Part shown: piece by piece, positions 1-10,374 of the stretch
How positions within the stretch are numbered: position 1 is the first letter of the stretch
How the letters are laid out: each line of letters begins with the position of its first letter
Source of the DNA: Rapana venosa
Taxonomy: Eukaryota > Mollusca > Gastropoda > Neogastropoda > Muricidae
DNA length: 64,000 bases
Reading direction: 5' to 3'
Assembly: GCA_028751875.1 (NCBI GenBank)
Contig: CM054154.1
Span: 55,502,026-55,566,025 of the forward strand
Notes under the pieces: generated by a model
The model's input: only the letters and a program-made list of their open reading frames with translations
Databases searched by the model: none
Told to the model about the DNA's origin: nothing
Made by a program: the position numbers and the translations under genes

Positions 1-1020
1 CAATAACAACCACATACAGCCGCTTATTACGCAAAATTGCACTAAATCCCAAATCACTCAGGACTCATCCATATTGATTAACCTTAAGAATTACGAGTGT
101 TCTAAATACTAGTGAGACCTCTCTTTAGACAAAACATTAGCTTTAAAAACATATATTAAAGAACGTATCCCATTGTTCACTAAAGGAGAAACCTAAGCCT
201 GCCCAATATTCCATAAACCTAAAGACAGAAGAAATCTCCCTCGAAAACATTCTACATTAATTTGTTCAAGAACCACTATCTAAGCACTGCATTGACACAA
301 GACACTCAATGACAACAACCACAACGGCACAAAGAACCGTCACAGAACTCAATCATATCTACGGAACATCCCTCACCTGTCACTGAGAAAGAACAAAGTG
401 CACTCCTGCACCCCAGGAAAGACGTTGACAAAACGGACAGCACAGCACAACGAAGAAGAACGTAGACTGGTTCCCGGGAGCCTGAACCACTCAAAGATGA
501 ATGCTCCCCTCTGGTCTCCAAGCAGAGACACCACACCACAGGAAGTACAGTACACTCCTGCACCTCGAGGAAGACGTTGACAGGACGGACACAACGTAAC
601 AACAAAGAACGAAGACCGGGTTCACAGGCGCCTGAACTACTCCAAGTGCTGCTCCCCCCTGCTCTCCAAATAGAGAGACAACATCACGCGGCGCCCAACA
701 GCCCAGCTGGAACGGCGACCAGCGAACTTCAGCCAAAGACTGAATCTCCTCCTCCTCCCTCAAGTCAAGACCTCCTCCAATTTAAAGCTGCTGCTACTCA
801 GCATATGAAGCAAACCCTAACTCACGACCAGGAACTTCACAAGAAGCTAACATGCATGCAAAATTGCAGAGAAAAGGGAATGTGCATGCCACTAAGCTGG
901 AGTTCACCATGTATGTAAAAAATGCGAACGTGAACACAGAAAGACACCAGCATCCAGACACACAGAGAAATGGCACTGAGTAATGCACGGAATTATGCCA
1001 GAATTATGCCAACTGTGACA
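1..1020. other. Unassigned flank without a recognisable gene
   Basis: No reading frame here resembles a known family; the frames present are short and overlap on both strands. The only structure I see is the direct tandem duplication at about 398-690, described separately. The right edge at about 1020 is where similarity to the L2-type LINE 5' region begins, so the element was broken there or the flank was joined to it later. The DNA between 691 and 1020 shows nothing I can name. Confidence 0.5.
398..690. repeat. Two-unit direct tandem repeat, period 152 bp
   Basis: The first unit starts near 398 and the second near 550; the shared word CACTCCTGCACC occurs at 401 and 553, which fixes the period at 152. 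Both units then run through matching blocks (GAAGACGTTGACA-like, then GAACGAAGA/GAACGTAGA, then CCTGAACYACTC, then a GCTCCCC block) with roughly 75-80% identity by eye. The origin is unknown; it could be the promoter monomers of a retroelement or a simple local duplication. Confidence 0.75.
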
Positions 1021-1645
1021 GCCATAAACACAGGAAGAAGCAGATGGATCAGAGGGAAGCGAAGCAGTGTTGTCCTTGGTTACTGTGGTAGCGGTAGTGA
1101 CGTCAGAAATGAGGATGGAGAGGGATGATGTCTGCCGGCACGATGACGTCTGCCGGCACGGGTACCTCGTCTAGTTTTGCAGTGGTTGATTCCTAAGGTT
1201 GAAATGTGTTGTTTAAGTCTGTTTGGTATGTTGTAAAACCCATGTGAGAGAAAAGCTCTCATATCTTCTGCAGTTAGTGTCATATCGGTGGAAGAAGGAA
1301 CACTGGGTAGTTGTGGTGGGGGATATCTGAGTTGTGCTTCACTGCAATTTTTCACCTGGCAGCAGGGTTACAGTAAAATGGGTCACAAGGACCAGCAATG
1401 TCAGTTGAACACAAATGGTACAGTAAGTTGAAACTCCAGAAATTTATCAGAAAATGAAAATTATAAATTAAAGTAATTCGAAAAGTAAATAATATGAAGG
1501 AAAACCAATCTGACCAGTCAATGCACGGTGAAATCACAAACACGTAGATATAAAATTTGTTTTGCTGAATGAAGAAAAATGCACAAAGACATCACTCAAA
1601 CACAGAGTCACACCCTGCTTCCATCCAGCTCAAAGGCCAATCACT
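1021..1645 (-). mobile_element. 5' end only of an L2-type LINE (copy 1)
   Basis: This stretch matches 28600-29222 nearly base for base over its whole length, so it is the 5' untranslated region and first ORF of the same LINE family on the minus strand. It holds a short frame at 1080-1355 (minus) with an internal segment beginning MTLTAEDMRAFLSHGFYNIP, also seen in the other two copies. The endonuclease and RT that should follow (leftward, below 1020) are absent. Loss of the 3' part is opposite to the usual 5' truncation of LINEs, so a deletion or rearrangement must have removed it. Confidence 0.8.
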
Positions 1646-2330
1646 TATCAAACAAATGTTCTTTTTGTGATGTGTCCCTGTGCCGTCATGGTAATGATTG
1701 TTTTAGAGACTACCATGACCAAAATATTGTGGGTGGACAGTAGTTCTGTAATGATTTGTGTTTGTCACACCTATGTGGGGACAATGGTGACACTGTGACA
1801 TCACTGTACAAAGTAGCTTTATGTACATTCACAGATGTGTGTTGAATACATGTATACAGACACAAACTGTATTATAACAATTGGAAATTGCCTTTTTGTG
1901 ACTTGTTTTAAAAGGAAAACTACTGAGCAAAACTTGTGTACCCTCAAGACATTGTATAAAACAACATATGTTTTGGTGACATTGTGTGACACATTCTTGG
2001 AGTACATGTAGCAACTCTTGCTGAAAATTTCAGATAGGTGTCAGTGCCTTTTTCGACAACTCTCTTGAAATGTTGTCATAGACATGCATGTTTTACTATT
2101 GTATCATATATTCCTGTGTTTACATGGATTTGGTGACCTTTTAGCTGACAGTGACAGACACAAGATGACCACACACACAAAAATGCTAGGAAACACAAGC
2201 GTAAACACTTGCGCAGCCTGTGACAAAATTTCAACTCGATAGCTTGTCAGACACATACGCAGTTACAATAGGATTAAAGTCAGTCAGTTTGGGGTAAAAA
2301 ACACTGAAAGAATTAAAAATCTAGGGGGAG
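1646..2330. other. Unassigned AT-rich DNA with one short hairpin
   Basis: No gene is recognised. A 9-bp perfect inverted repeat, GTCATGGTA at 1685-1693 and TACCATGAC at 1711-1719 with a 17-base loop, lies near the left edge. The 5' LTR of the Gypsy element downstream should lie here, but I could not find a matching partner after the element, so no LTR is annotated. Confidence 0.4.
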
Positions 2331-2344
2331 TTTAGCTCTGCAGA

Positions 2345-3055
2345 ATTCAATAACAAGAGGGTTAAACTCCCCAAATTCTGGACAAAATCACCAGAGGTTT
2401 GGTTTGACAGAGTTGAGGCACAGTTTGGCACCAAGGGCATCACTCAGGACCAAACCAAGTATGATTATGTGGTGAATACTCTGGACATTGACATTGCAGA
2501 AGAAGTGCAATCAATTCTCACCAACCCACCACTTGCAAATAGATATGACTGTTTGAAGAAAGTGTAAATCAAGACGTTTGGCAAATCCCAGGCCCAAAAA
2601 GACACTGAACTTTTGAACCTCAATGGACTTGGTGACAAACGTCCAACTGCCCTCAAGTGGAAAATGAATGCTCTGAATGATGACTCCAAAACACTGAAAC
2701 ATGCATTGTTCCTCATGAACCTTCCCGTTTACATCAGAGGCATTTCATCTGGCCATGACATCGCCGACACAGATGAACTGGCTGAAGCAGCAGACGGGAT
2801 TTGGGAGTCAGATGCTGCAGGTGTACAGCAGATCTCCACAGCTCCAACTCAAGTCCTCATGGAACAGGATGCAGCCCCAGAGGAAACTGTCTCTTCCATC
2901 AAGACAGTCAAACCACGAGGTCCTCCCTCACAGCATGGCACAACCAGCTCTGTGTGGTTCCACCACCAGTGTTTTGGACATGACGCCCGCGGTGTCAGCC
3001 TGGCTGCAAGTTTTCCTCTTCGCTCCCCAAAAGCAAGCTCGGCACATTGTCTTTA
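2345..3055 (+). pseudogene. gag: Gypsy gag remnant
   Basis: Frame-by-frame translation gives a capsid-like protein: a W-F-D-R-V-E-A-Q-F segment near 2395, then a Q-x-x-T-K-Y-D-Y-V-V-N-T-L segment, as expected at the start of Gypsy Gag. An in-frame stop lies near 2565, after which the frame continues from 2613 (LNGLGDKRPTALKWKMNAL) to about 2760. No CCHC zinc knuckle is visible, as in CsRn1-type Gag proteins. Gag would form the cytoplasmic virus-like particle. The gene is non-functional here because of the internal stop. Confidence 0.75.
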
Positions 3056-3119
3056 GGGAAACGCCAATGCTGGCCGCTAAACGAGGTAGTGGCCAGCGTT
3101 TTAAATTCAAACATGATTT

Positions 3120-3240
3120 TTCAGTTTACACAGGTTCACAGGACAGTTATTCTTGATTGACACTGGTGCTGATGTATCAGTGTATCCAGCCTCAACCTAG
3201 GACCCCAAGACAAATCCACCTTCTATTCCACTTCCTGCTG
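3120..3240 (+). pseudogene. pol: Gypsy aspartic protease core
   Basis: The codons from 3150 read F-L-I-D-T-G-A-D-V-S-V-Y-P, the DTG(A) active-site signature of retroelement aspartic proteases, which cleave the Gag-Pol polyprotein. It lies between gag and RT as expected. The flanking frame is broken by stops (for example just before 3120 and after 3195), so only the catalytic strand is recognisable. Confidence 0.8.
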
Positions 3241-3457
3241 CCAGTGGCACCTTCTGCAAGACCTGAGGCAAACGTAGCATCACACTAGAAATAAAGCCCA
3301 AACAAGTTTTCACTCATGACTTTAACCTGGCTGATGTTACACGTTCCATTCTTGGTGCAGATTTTTTTGTTGCTCATAAACCTGTCATTGGCCTCAAGGG
3401 CAAGCGGCTCCTGTCTATGGACAAATCTTCTGTTTCCTTCAAAGCAGTGACTCCCCT

Positions 3458-4420
3458 ATGACACTTGCAGGCCTCTCAGTTCATCCAAACAATGCATACT
3501 CTGAACTTCTCCAGCAGTTTCCAGAGTTGCTTACACCCCATTTTGACTGTGCTGTCAACAAACGTGGTGTTGAACACCATACCAGCACACATGGACCACC
3601 AGTCCACGCACGTGCACAACGCCTGAACCCGGAAAAGCTGGCTGCTGCCGAGGCAGAATTCTCCAAGATGGAACAGACGGGCATCATTCGTCAGTCTGAT
3701 TTACCCTGGTCTTCACCACTCCATGTGGTTCCCAAAGCAGATGGCCAATGGCGACCCTGTGGTGACCACAGACAACTCAATGCTGCGACCAAGGATGACC
3801 GGCACCCCTTGCCCCATATTCAAGATTTCAACGGCCATCTCTCAGGGTGCAATATCTTCTCCAAGATTGACCTGGTTAGAGGCTACCATCAGATTCCGAT
3901 GGCGTCATCCTTCATCCCTAAAGTGACAATCATAACGCCATTTGGATTGTGGAAGTAGGCTACCTATGAATGCCATTTGGTTTGAAAACTGCTGCACAAG
4001 CATTTCAAAGGCTCATAGATGGCATTCTTCAGACATACATTTTATGTTTGCCTACATGGATGACATCCTTGTTGCAAGACACTCACACAAAGAACACCTT
4101 GATCATCTTTGACAACTTCTCCAGCTCTTGTCTGCACATGGACTTGTCATCAATAAGGCAAAATGCGTCTTTAGTGTCGGTGAGCTGGATTTCCTTGGAC
4201 ATTGTGTCACTCCTGAGGGAATACGTCCACTACCAGATAGAGAAGCTTCTCTTCAAGACAGTGCTCCTCCTACTGATCGTGCTAGCCTTCAGCGGTTCCT
4301 AGGTGTGATGAACTACTACCACTGTTTCATCCCACACATTGCTAACATTCTGACCCCACTTCATGCTCAAGCAAGTGGAAAAGGACAAACCACTCAGTGG
4401 TCTGGGGCCTGCCAAACAGC
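3458..4420 (+). pseudogene. pol: Gypsy reverse transcriptase, frameshifted
   Basis: The first 166 codons (3458-3958) contain the RT fingers: a K-M-E-Q-T-G-I-I-R-Q-S stretch, S-P-L-H-V-V-P-K, W-R-P-C-G-D-H-R-Q-L-N, and F-S-K-I-D-L-V-R-G-Y-H-Q-I. A stop at 3956 ends that frame. The palm continues in other frames: M-P-F-G-L-K near 3970, and the catalytic YMDD at 4053-4064, intact. The thumb-connection (L-D-F-L-G-H, F-L-G-V-M-N-Y-Y) is read from the frame at 4128-4514. At least two frameshifts and a stop make it inactive. Confidence 0.9.
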
Positions 4421-4489
4421 ATTTGATCAGGCTAAAGAAGCCTCTCAAAGATGCTGCGCTTCTACATCATCCCCTACCAGATGCACCTG

Positions 4490-4835
4490 CAAGTCTCAAA
4501 GTGGATGCTTCTAAATCTGCTTAAGTTGCTCAACTCAAACAGAAACAAGGCCAAACTTGGGTTCCTGTGGCTTTCTTTTCCAGAAAACTTTCTGAAGCAG
4601 AGAAGAAATACAGTGCTTTTGATTGTGAGCTACTTGCAGCCTACAATGCTGTCATACACTTCAGACATTTTCTCGAAGGAAGACCATTTAGGCCGTTCAC
4701 AGATCATAAGCCATTGGTGTCAACTCTTACAAGCCAAACTGATCGCTCGCCCTACAAACAAGGCAACTCTCCTACAAAGCTGTGTTCACCACTAACATCC
4801 AGTACATTATGGGTAAAGTCAACGTGGTAACTGAT
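4490..4835 (+). pseudogene. pol: Gypsy RNase H domain
   Basis: From about 4567 the frame reads F-F-S-R-K-L, A-E-K-K-Y-S-A-F-D-C-E-L-L-A, then F-T-D-H-K-P-L, the usual Ty3/Gypsy RNase H landmarks. The first catalytic Asp lies in a V-D-A-S segment near 4500 in another frame. It follows RT directly and degrades the RNA strand of the RNA-DNA hybrid. A frameshift around 4770 disrupts the connection to integrase. Confidence 0.85.
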
Positions 4836-5039
4836 GTATTTTCACGTTTCAACATTAACTCAGACTCAGGGACAAGGCATCTACTCAGTTGGCAGTTTCA
4901 TCCAGCTATATCAGGACCAAGTTCAATCTGGTGAGATAGACTCTTATCGCACAGCCACCACAAGCCTCAAACTTGAAGACATCCAGTTTGGCTCGTCAAC
5001 CCTGCTGTGTGACACTTCTACTGGTGTTCCACGTCCAGA

Positions 5040-5621
5040 TTTCCCAACCTCCTGGACGCGGCTGGTGGTTGATCAAATTCATGGACTTTCCCATGCAGGC
5101 GTACGCTCCACACAACAGGCCATCAGCCAGTGCTTCGTGTGTGGCGTGGCATAAAATGAGACATACGCAGATGGTGTAAGGAATGTCGTGGCTGTCAGTC
5201 ATCCAAGATCCACCGACACACTCAGGCACCACTGGTGGAACGGCCACCTCCAACTTCCAGAGTCAGCAGTCTTCATGTCAACCTTGTTGGACCTCTGCCA
5301 GCCAATCAAGGCATGACCTACCTGTTCACAATAATTGATCGCTTTACCAGGTGGCCAGAAGCCATTCCTCTCCTAGATGCACATGACTCTACCTGTACCC
5401 AAGCTCTGGTGCATCACTGGATTGCCAGGTTTGGTGTCCCTGACAACATTACCTCTGACTGTGGAGGACAGTTTACCTCAGTGTTTTAGGCCGAGTGCAG
5501 CAAGCTCTTGGGCATTGATGCTCACACAACTGCTGCCTGCCATCCACAAGTCAACGGCATGGTTGAATGCTTCCACAGACAACTGAAGGTAGCACTCAAG
5601 GCCTGCACTACCACTCCCAAT
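5040..5621 (+). pseudogene. pol: Gypsy integrase, zinc finger and catalytic core
   Basis: The HHCC finger is visible as H-S-H-A-G near 5090 and C-K-E-C-R-G-C near 5180. The core reads G-P-L-P, Y-L-F-T-I-I-D-R-F-T-R-W, then T-S-D-C-G-G-Q-F (second catalytic Asp) and H-P-Q-V-N-G-M-V-E (catalytic Glu). The position of the first catalytic Asp, in the family's H-V-D-L-V-G segment, is AAC (Asn) at 5280-5282. A stop sits near 5488. The frame ends at about 5621 where a LINE fragment has been inserted; the integrase resumes at about 6690. Confidence 0.88.
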
Positions 5622-6490
5622 CGATCTATTTTTACAGCTGAATTGTCTGCTATTTTGATGGCTTTATATTATCTTCTAGATTTTCCTAAAGACATATTTC
5701 AAATGCTTTTCTGTGTTGATTCCAGGTCAGTCTTACTTGCCTTGAGAAACTTCAGTTCAAAAGTGAGACAAGATCTCATTATTGAGATTAGTCATCGAAT
5801 TCATTTTCTGATGATACGAGGCACTGGTGTTACCTAAAGCTGGATACCCTGCACTGTGCTATCTACTTTAATGAAAAAGTTGACAGAAAAGCAAAATGTG
5901 GAGCTGAGCATAACGATGGGTCTTGCAGCATAAGTGTTCTTCTACCCATCCATGAGGGCATAGCATGTTACAAAATGCATGTTGGAAACACTTTAAAAAG
6001 AAACTACAAAGTACCAGTTATTCCTGGAGTGATGATATAGCCCATGTATTATCTTTTGATAAGATCAAATATCGTAATTTACATGAATATATAAATGTTG
6101 TATGTCTTATCTTCAGGTTTAAGCTGAATGCTTTTAGAACTAATTAAAAAAAAAAAGCAACATGTATCTGTAGTGAAAATATTACCAATGATCACATTCT
6201 TTTACGATGCAGAGATCTGAAAAACATCTTACCTGCCTTCCCAGTCCGTAGCTTACAGCAAGTTCTAAAAGACATTCCATAAATGAAAGAAATTGTATTG
6301 TCATTAAGCCATACTCCTATTTTCAGACTACTCTGATATAAGGATAGCTTCAAGTTATATGAATTGGAAAGTTAGTATTTTTGCTGTTTGATGTTTTTGG
6401 GGTTGTTTTTTGTTGTTGTTGTTTCATAATTCTTGATTATGCTTTTTTCATAATAGTTGTTTATTGCGATTGATTAGTTATGTGCATACC
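5622..6490 (+). mobile_element. RNase H-bearing LINE fragment nested in the Gypsy integrase
   Basis: The integrase reading breaks off and a LINE-type RNase H domain begins in the same frame: F-T-A-E-L-S-A-I-L-M-A-L, then C-V-D-S-R-S-V-L-L-A-L (5622-5837). Further on, 6160-6250 codes a C-x-C...H...C zinc-knuckle-like motif (C-I-C-S-E-N-I-T-N-D-H-I-L-L-R-C), the usual C-terminus of such ORF2 proteins. It is the 3' part of a 5'-truncated element. The same family appears on the minus strand at 62.7-64 kb. The clade may be I/Nimb-like; I am not certain. Confidence 0.8.
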
Positions 6491-6498
6491 CCTCCCCC

Positions 6499-6500
<2 letters not shown>

Positions 6501-6556
<56 letters not shown>

Positions 6557-6670
6557 CACACACACACACACACACACCACACACACACACACACACACAC
6601 GCACGTGCGCGTGCGCACACACACACACGCACGCACACACGCACGCACACACACACACACATATACACAC
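6501..6670. repeat. CA microsatellite with GC-rich interruptions
   Basis: Nearly uninterrupted CA dinucleotides for about 170 bp, with a CACGTGCGCGTGCG patch at about 6600. It lies at the 3' end of the nested LINE, just before the Gypsy integrase resumes, so it may have grown from that LINE's tail. Confidence 0.97.
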
Positions 6671-6689
6671 TTTCCTGTCTGATATCACT

Positions 6690-7279
6690 ATTTAGTGGAA
6701 GGACGTTAAACTGAAGAACTACTACTGCTTTGCAGAGCTGCTGCCCGTGGTCCTGTTGGGGATACGGTCTTCTTGGCAGGTAGACCCTGATTGTTCCCCT
6801 GCTGATCTGGTCTACGGCACAATGCTTCGCCTGCTTGGTGAGTTCTTTCAGCCACTGGAAGGCCGCACCATGATACCTGACTCTGTGTTTCTCAAACAGC
6901 TCCAGCACACCATGTGCACTGTGCTTCCACCAGCCCCAAAGTTCCATGGAAAACAACCTATCCTAGTTCCTTCAAATCTGGTCTCCACTGGGTATGTCTA
7001 CGTCAGAAACGACACCCACAGACGTCCCCTGCAACGACCCTATGATGGTCCCTACCCGATCACTGACACTAATGACAAGTATTACACCATCGATATCGCT
7101 AGACATTCAGAGAAGGTGTCAGTGGACCGTCTGAAAGCTGCATTTGTCACACAGCTCACAACTCCAGGAAACAAGACTGGTCCCTCCCTCCTGGTGCTGA
7201 AGCTTTACCACCTCCAACAGAGCCAGCACACTCTGCAGACAATACCAGGAGACCACTGGTTGTGCCTCCAACATCTGTG
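6690..7279 (+). pseudogene. pol: Gypsy integrase C-terminus
   Basis: After the nested LINE and CA tract the Gypsy frame resumes: L-L-G-I-R-S-S-W, then L-V-Y-G-T-M-L-R-L and E-F-F, which in Gypsy integrases follow the catalytic core. The GPY/F motif is present as R-P-Y-D-G-P-Y-P-I near 7035-7060, and V-S-V-D-R-L-K-A-A-F-V closes the domain. No chromodomain is visible. The 177-codon frame stops at 7280, and the 50-bp satellite begins about 50 bases later. Confidence 0.88.
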
Positions 7280-7325
7280 AAAAATCCCTCTTGTGTGCCC
7301 CACAGTGTCTTACGCCTTCCTTCAA

Positions 7326-7976
7326 GATTTCCATGACAGTGGTTTGGGTTTATTTTTCCCCCCAAGTGAACATTACTATTCAATGACAGTGGTTTGGTGT
7401 TTTTTAAATATTTTTTACCCTATGTGAACATTACTATTCAATGACAGTGTTTTCAGTTTATTTTCTTCCTATATGAACATCACTATTCAATGACAGTGTT
7501 TTCAGTTTATTTTCTTCCCTATGTGAACATTACTATTCAATGACAGTGTTTTCAGTTTATTTTCTTCCTATGTGAACATCACTATTCAATGACAGTGTTT
7601 TCAGTTTATTTTCTTCCCTATGTGAACATCACTATTCAATGACAGTGTTTTCAGTTTATTTTCTTCCCTATGTGAACATCACTATTCAATGACAGTGTTT
7701 TCAGTTTATTTTCTTCCCTATGTGAACATCACTATTCAATGACAGTGTTTTCAGTTTATTTTCTTCCCTATGTGAACATCACTATTCAATGACAGTGTTT
7801 TCAGTTTATTTTCTTCCCTATGTGAACATTACTAATCAATGACAGTGTTTTCAGTTTATTTTCTTCCAATGTGAACATCACTATTCAATGACAGTGTTTT
7901 CAGTTTATTTTCTTCCAATGTGAACATCACTATTCAATGACAGTGTTTTCAGTTTATTTTCTTCCCTATGTGAACA
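7326..7976 (+). repeat. 50-bp satellite array, block 1 (about 13 monomers)
   Basis: The monomer is 50 bp and includes TGTGAACATCACTATTCAAT, a GACAGTGTTTTCAG segment and TTTATTTTCTTCCCTA. The first two units are diverged (GTGGTTTGG forms) and the following units are nearly identical, so the array begins here, immediately downstream of the Gypsy pol frame. It ends at 7976 inside a monomer where a LINE was inserted. There are no unique spacers, so this is a tandem satellite and not a CRISPR array. Confidence 0.97.
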
Positions 7977-9820
7977 ACACAAGTACGCCAAGTACAGAAT
8001 CGCAAGAAGATATAGTAATCGTGTTGTGAAAGCCTCCAAAGAAAAATCTTGGGCGACTTATGGAGAGAAGTTAAGTGAAATTTGCAAGAACTCCCCAAGA
8101 GAATTTTTCAAAAGTGTGAAGACGATGAGAGTAAGAGATGAGCCATTCAATCCAACAACAGTAGTGAATGATGCAAATGGAGAGGCACTGCACAAAGAAG
8201 AGGAAATTCTGAAACGATGGGAAGATTACTTTAAAGATCTTTTAAACCCATCTGGAGTACAAGCTTCCAGCTCTCAATTCTCACCACGCTATAAAGACCA
8301 GTTAGAGCCCCAAATCCTTGAAGCTGAAACAAGAAAAGCAATTAAGACCAGCCCAAAGGGCAAAGCGGCAGGTGATGACGACATAACAACTGAAGCCATC
8401 CTTGCATGCGGAGAAACGGGAGTTAAGTGGCTCACCATCATCTTCCAGAAAGCATGGGAAGAGAGGAAAGTACCAATGGACTGGCAAAATGCAATAGTGG
8501 TGCCAATTTGGAAGAACAAGGGCAGCAAGAGAGACTGCAGCACCTACAGAGGCATTTCACTTCTCAGCCATGTAGGGAAAATGTATGCAAAGATTCTGGA
8601 ACAGCGCACAAGAGCCAAAGCAGAACACCCACTGAGCAATGCCCAGTTTGGCTTTCGGAAAGGAAGAGGGTGCACAGATGCCATTTTCGCACTCCGACAG
8701 CTGTGTGAAAGAGCCATCGAATACAACCAAGACCTGCATACAGTATTCGTTGACCATGAAAAAGCTTTCGACCGAGTCAACAGAGACAAGCTCTGGAAGA
8801 TCCTGGAGCAGTACGACGTGAAGGGGCAGTTGCTTGATAACATCAGAGCAATCTATGCCAACAGTTATGAGCGCAGTCCGAACAGCCAGTGGAACATCCG
8901 ATTGGTTCCCGGTTACATCAGGGGTCAGGCAAGGCTGCGTACTCTCTCCCCTTCTCTTCGTGATCTACATGGACCAGATCACAAAGGAAGCCAACCCAGA
9001 TTTTGAGGCCCTGAACGAACTATTATTTGCTGACGACCAGTCCCTGATGAATCAGAACAAAGCAGCTCTTCAAGATCACACAGACCAACTCAACACAAGC
9101 TGCGAGAGGTATGACATGAAGATCAGTATCACCAAAACAGAAGTTATGTCTGTCAGCAGAAATCCAGGAAAGCTGGACATCAACATCAACGGCACCCAGC
9201 TGAAACAGACCAAAGAATTTAAATACCTTGGCAGCCTCTTCACTGAAGATGAAAAATTGGACAGAGAGATAGAAACAAGATGCCAGAAAGCGAACGCAGT
9301 CAGTTACCAACTCGCCCCCCTTCTAAAACATTCCAGCATCCCAATGAGCACCAAGGCAAAACTCATCAACGCCATCTTCGTTCCAACACGCACATACCAG
9401 TGTCAGACATGGGCCCTAACAAAAGCCTTAGAGAGAAAATTGGTCACATGTGAAATGCGCTGCCTGAGAAAAGCTGTCAACAAGACCAGACGCGACAAGA
9501 TCAAGAATGAGGTGATCAGAGACATGGTCGGACTAACACCAATTCTCCACCATAACGAACAACAAAGGATCAGGTGGTTTGGTCACCTCACTAGAATGCC
9601 GCCCAACCAACCAGCCCTACGGGCATACACCACCAAATACAATGGCTGGAAAGCCAGAGGTAGACCAAGGAGAGGATGGAGCGACTCCGTGGCTGACACC
9701 CTGCGAGCCCATGACCTGTCACTACATCAAGCCTCCCGCCTAGCTGCAGACAGACGTCTGTGTCTCCCTGCGACGCCGAAGGGCACCAGCGGCAGATGAA
9801 AGAAGAAAAGAAAAGAAGAA
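7977..9820 (+). mobile_element. RTE-like LINE inserted in the satellite (RTE-A)
   Basis: A 1.84-kb insertion flanked by the monomer word GTGAACA at 7970-7976 and again at 9821-9827, a 7-bp target-site duplication. It is 5'-truncated (no endonuclease) and ends in an AAGAA-rich tail at 9800-9820. It encodes most of an RT. Its lack of RNase H and its C-terminal R-W-F-G-H-L-x-R-M ... R-G-R-P-R-R motif favour the RTE group. Confidence 0.92.
8026..9799 (+). pseudogene. RTE-A reverse transcriptase with one frameshift
   Basis: The first frame (8026 to about 8868) carries a pre-RT region and RT motifs: W-K-N-K-G-S, Y-R-G-I-S-L-L, F-G-F-R-K-G-R-G-C and F-V-D-H-E-K-A-F-D. Near 8868 the coding moves to the frame that ends at 9799 and gives G-V-R-Q-G-C-V-L-S-P, the catalytic FADD at 9026-9037, K-Y-L-G-S-L-F and the C-terminal G-H-L-T-R-M and R-G-R-P-R-R segments. 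The single frameshift is the only clear lesion apart from 5' truncation, so this is one of the youngest LINEs in the window. Confidence 0.92.
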
Positions 9821-10374
9821 GTGAACATCACTATTCAATGACAGTGTTTTCAGTTTATTTTCTTCCTATGTGAACATCACTATTCAATGACAGTGTTTTC
9901 AGTTTATTTTCTTCCCTATGTGAACATCACTATTCAATGACAGTGTTTTCAGTTTATTTTCTTCCCTATGTGAACATCACTATTCAATGACAGTGTTTTC
10001 AGTTTATTTTCTTCCCTATGTGAACATTACTATTCAATGACAGTGTTTTCAGTTTATTTTCTTCCTATGTGAACATTACTATTCAATGACAGTGTTTTCA
10101 GTTTATTTTCTTCCCTCTGTGAACATTACCATTCAATGACAGTGTTTTCAGTTTATTTTCTTCCCTATGTGAACATTACTATTCAATGACAGTGTTTTCA
10201 GTTTATTTTCTTCCCTATGTGAACATCACTATTCAATGACAGTGTTTTCAGTTTATTTTCTTCCCTATGTGAACATCACTATTCAATGACAGTGTTTTCA
10301 GTTTATTTTCTTCCCTCTGTGAACATTACCATTCAATGACAGTGGTTTCAGTTTATTTTCCCCGTATGTGAATA
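9821..10374 (+). repeat. 50-bp satellite array, block 2 (about 11 monomers)
   Basis: These are the same 50-bp monomers, nearly identical to block 1 (GTGTTTTCAG form), with a few CTCTG variants. The last monomer carries the private variant TGTGAATA and stops at 10374, where the next LINE begins. Blocks 1 and 2 were one continuous array before RTE-A arrived. Confidence 0.97.

Larger units (their letters stand above)
2330..7325 (+). mobile_element. Ty3/Gypsy LTR retrotransposon, degraded, with a nested LINE
   Basis: Gag, protease, RT, RNase H and integrase remnants follow in the canonical Ty3/Gypsy order on the plus strand, so this is one element. Several stops and frameshifts separate the domains. 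The start of Gag (proline, a phenylalanine-tryptophan pair, then a second tryptophan-phenylalanine pair) resembles the CsRn1-like lineage, a family call I hold only moderately. LTRs were not located: the 5' side is unassigned and the 3' side passes directly into the 50-bp satellite. About 1.07 kb in the integrase (5622-6690) is a later insertion. Confidence 0.88.

Noticed and set aside
1666..1808. MITE with ends near GTGATGTGTCCC and GGGGACA...ACATCAC
   Set aside because: The ends match only in pieces with unequal spacing. The 9-bp hairpin alone is not enough.
1646..2330. 5' LTR of the Gypsy element
   Set aside because: I found no copy of this sequence after pol, and no clear TG...CA ends or primer-binding site. 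The absence may reflect loss, so no LTR is called.
6461..6956. Long Cys/Val- or His/Thr-rich frames through CA tracts
   Set aside because: They are translations of a microsatellite; the same happens in the TG, ATT and CT tracts.
7326..10374. Regular 50-bp repeats as a possible CRISPR array
   Set aside because: The repeats are head to tail without unique spacers, the host is eukaryotic, and no cas-like gene is near. It is a tandem satellite.
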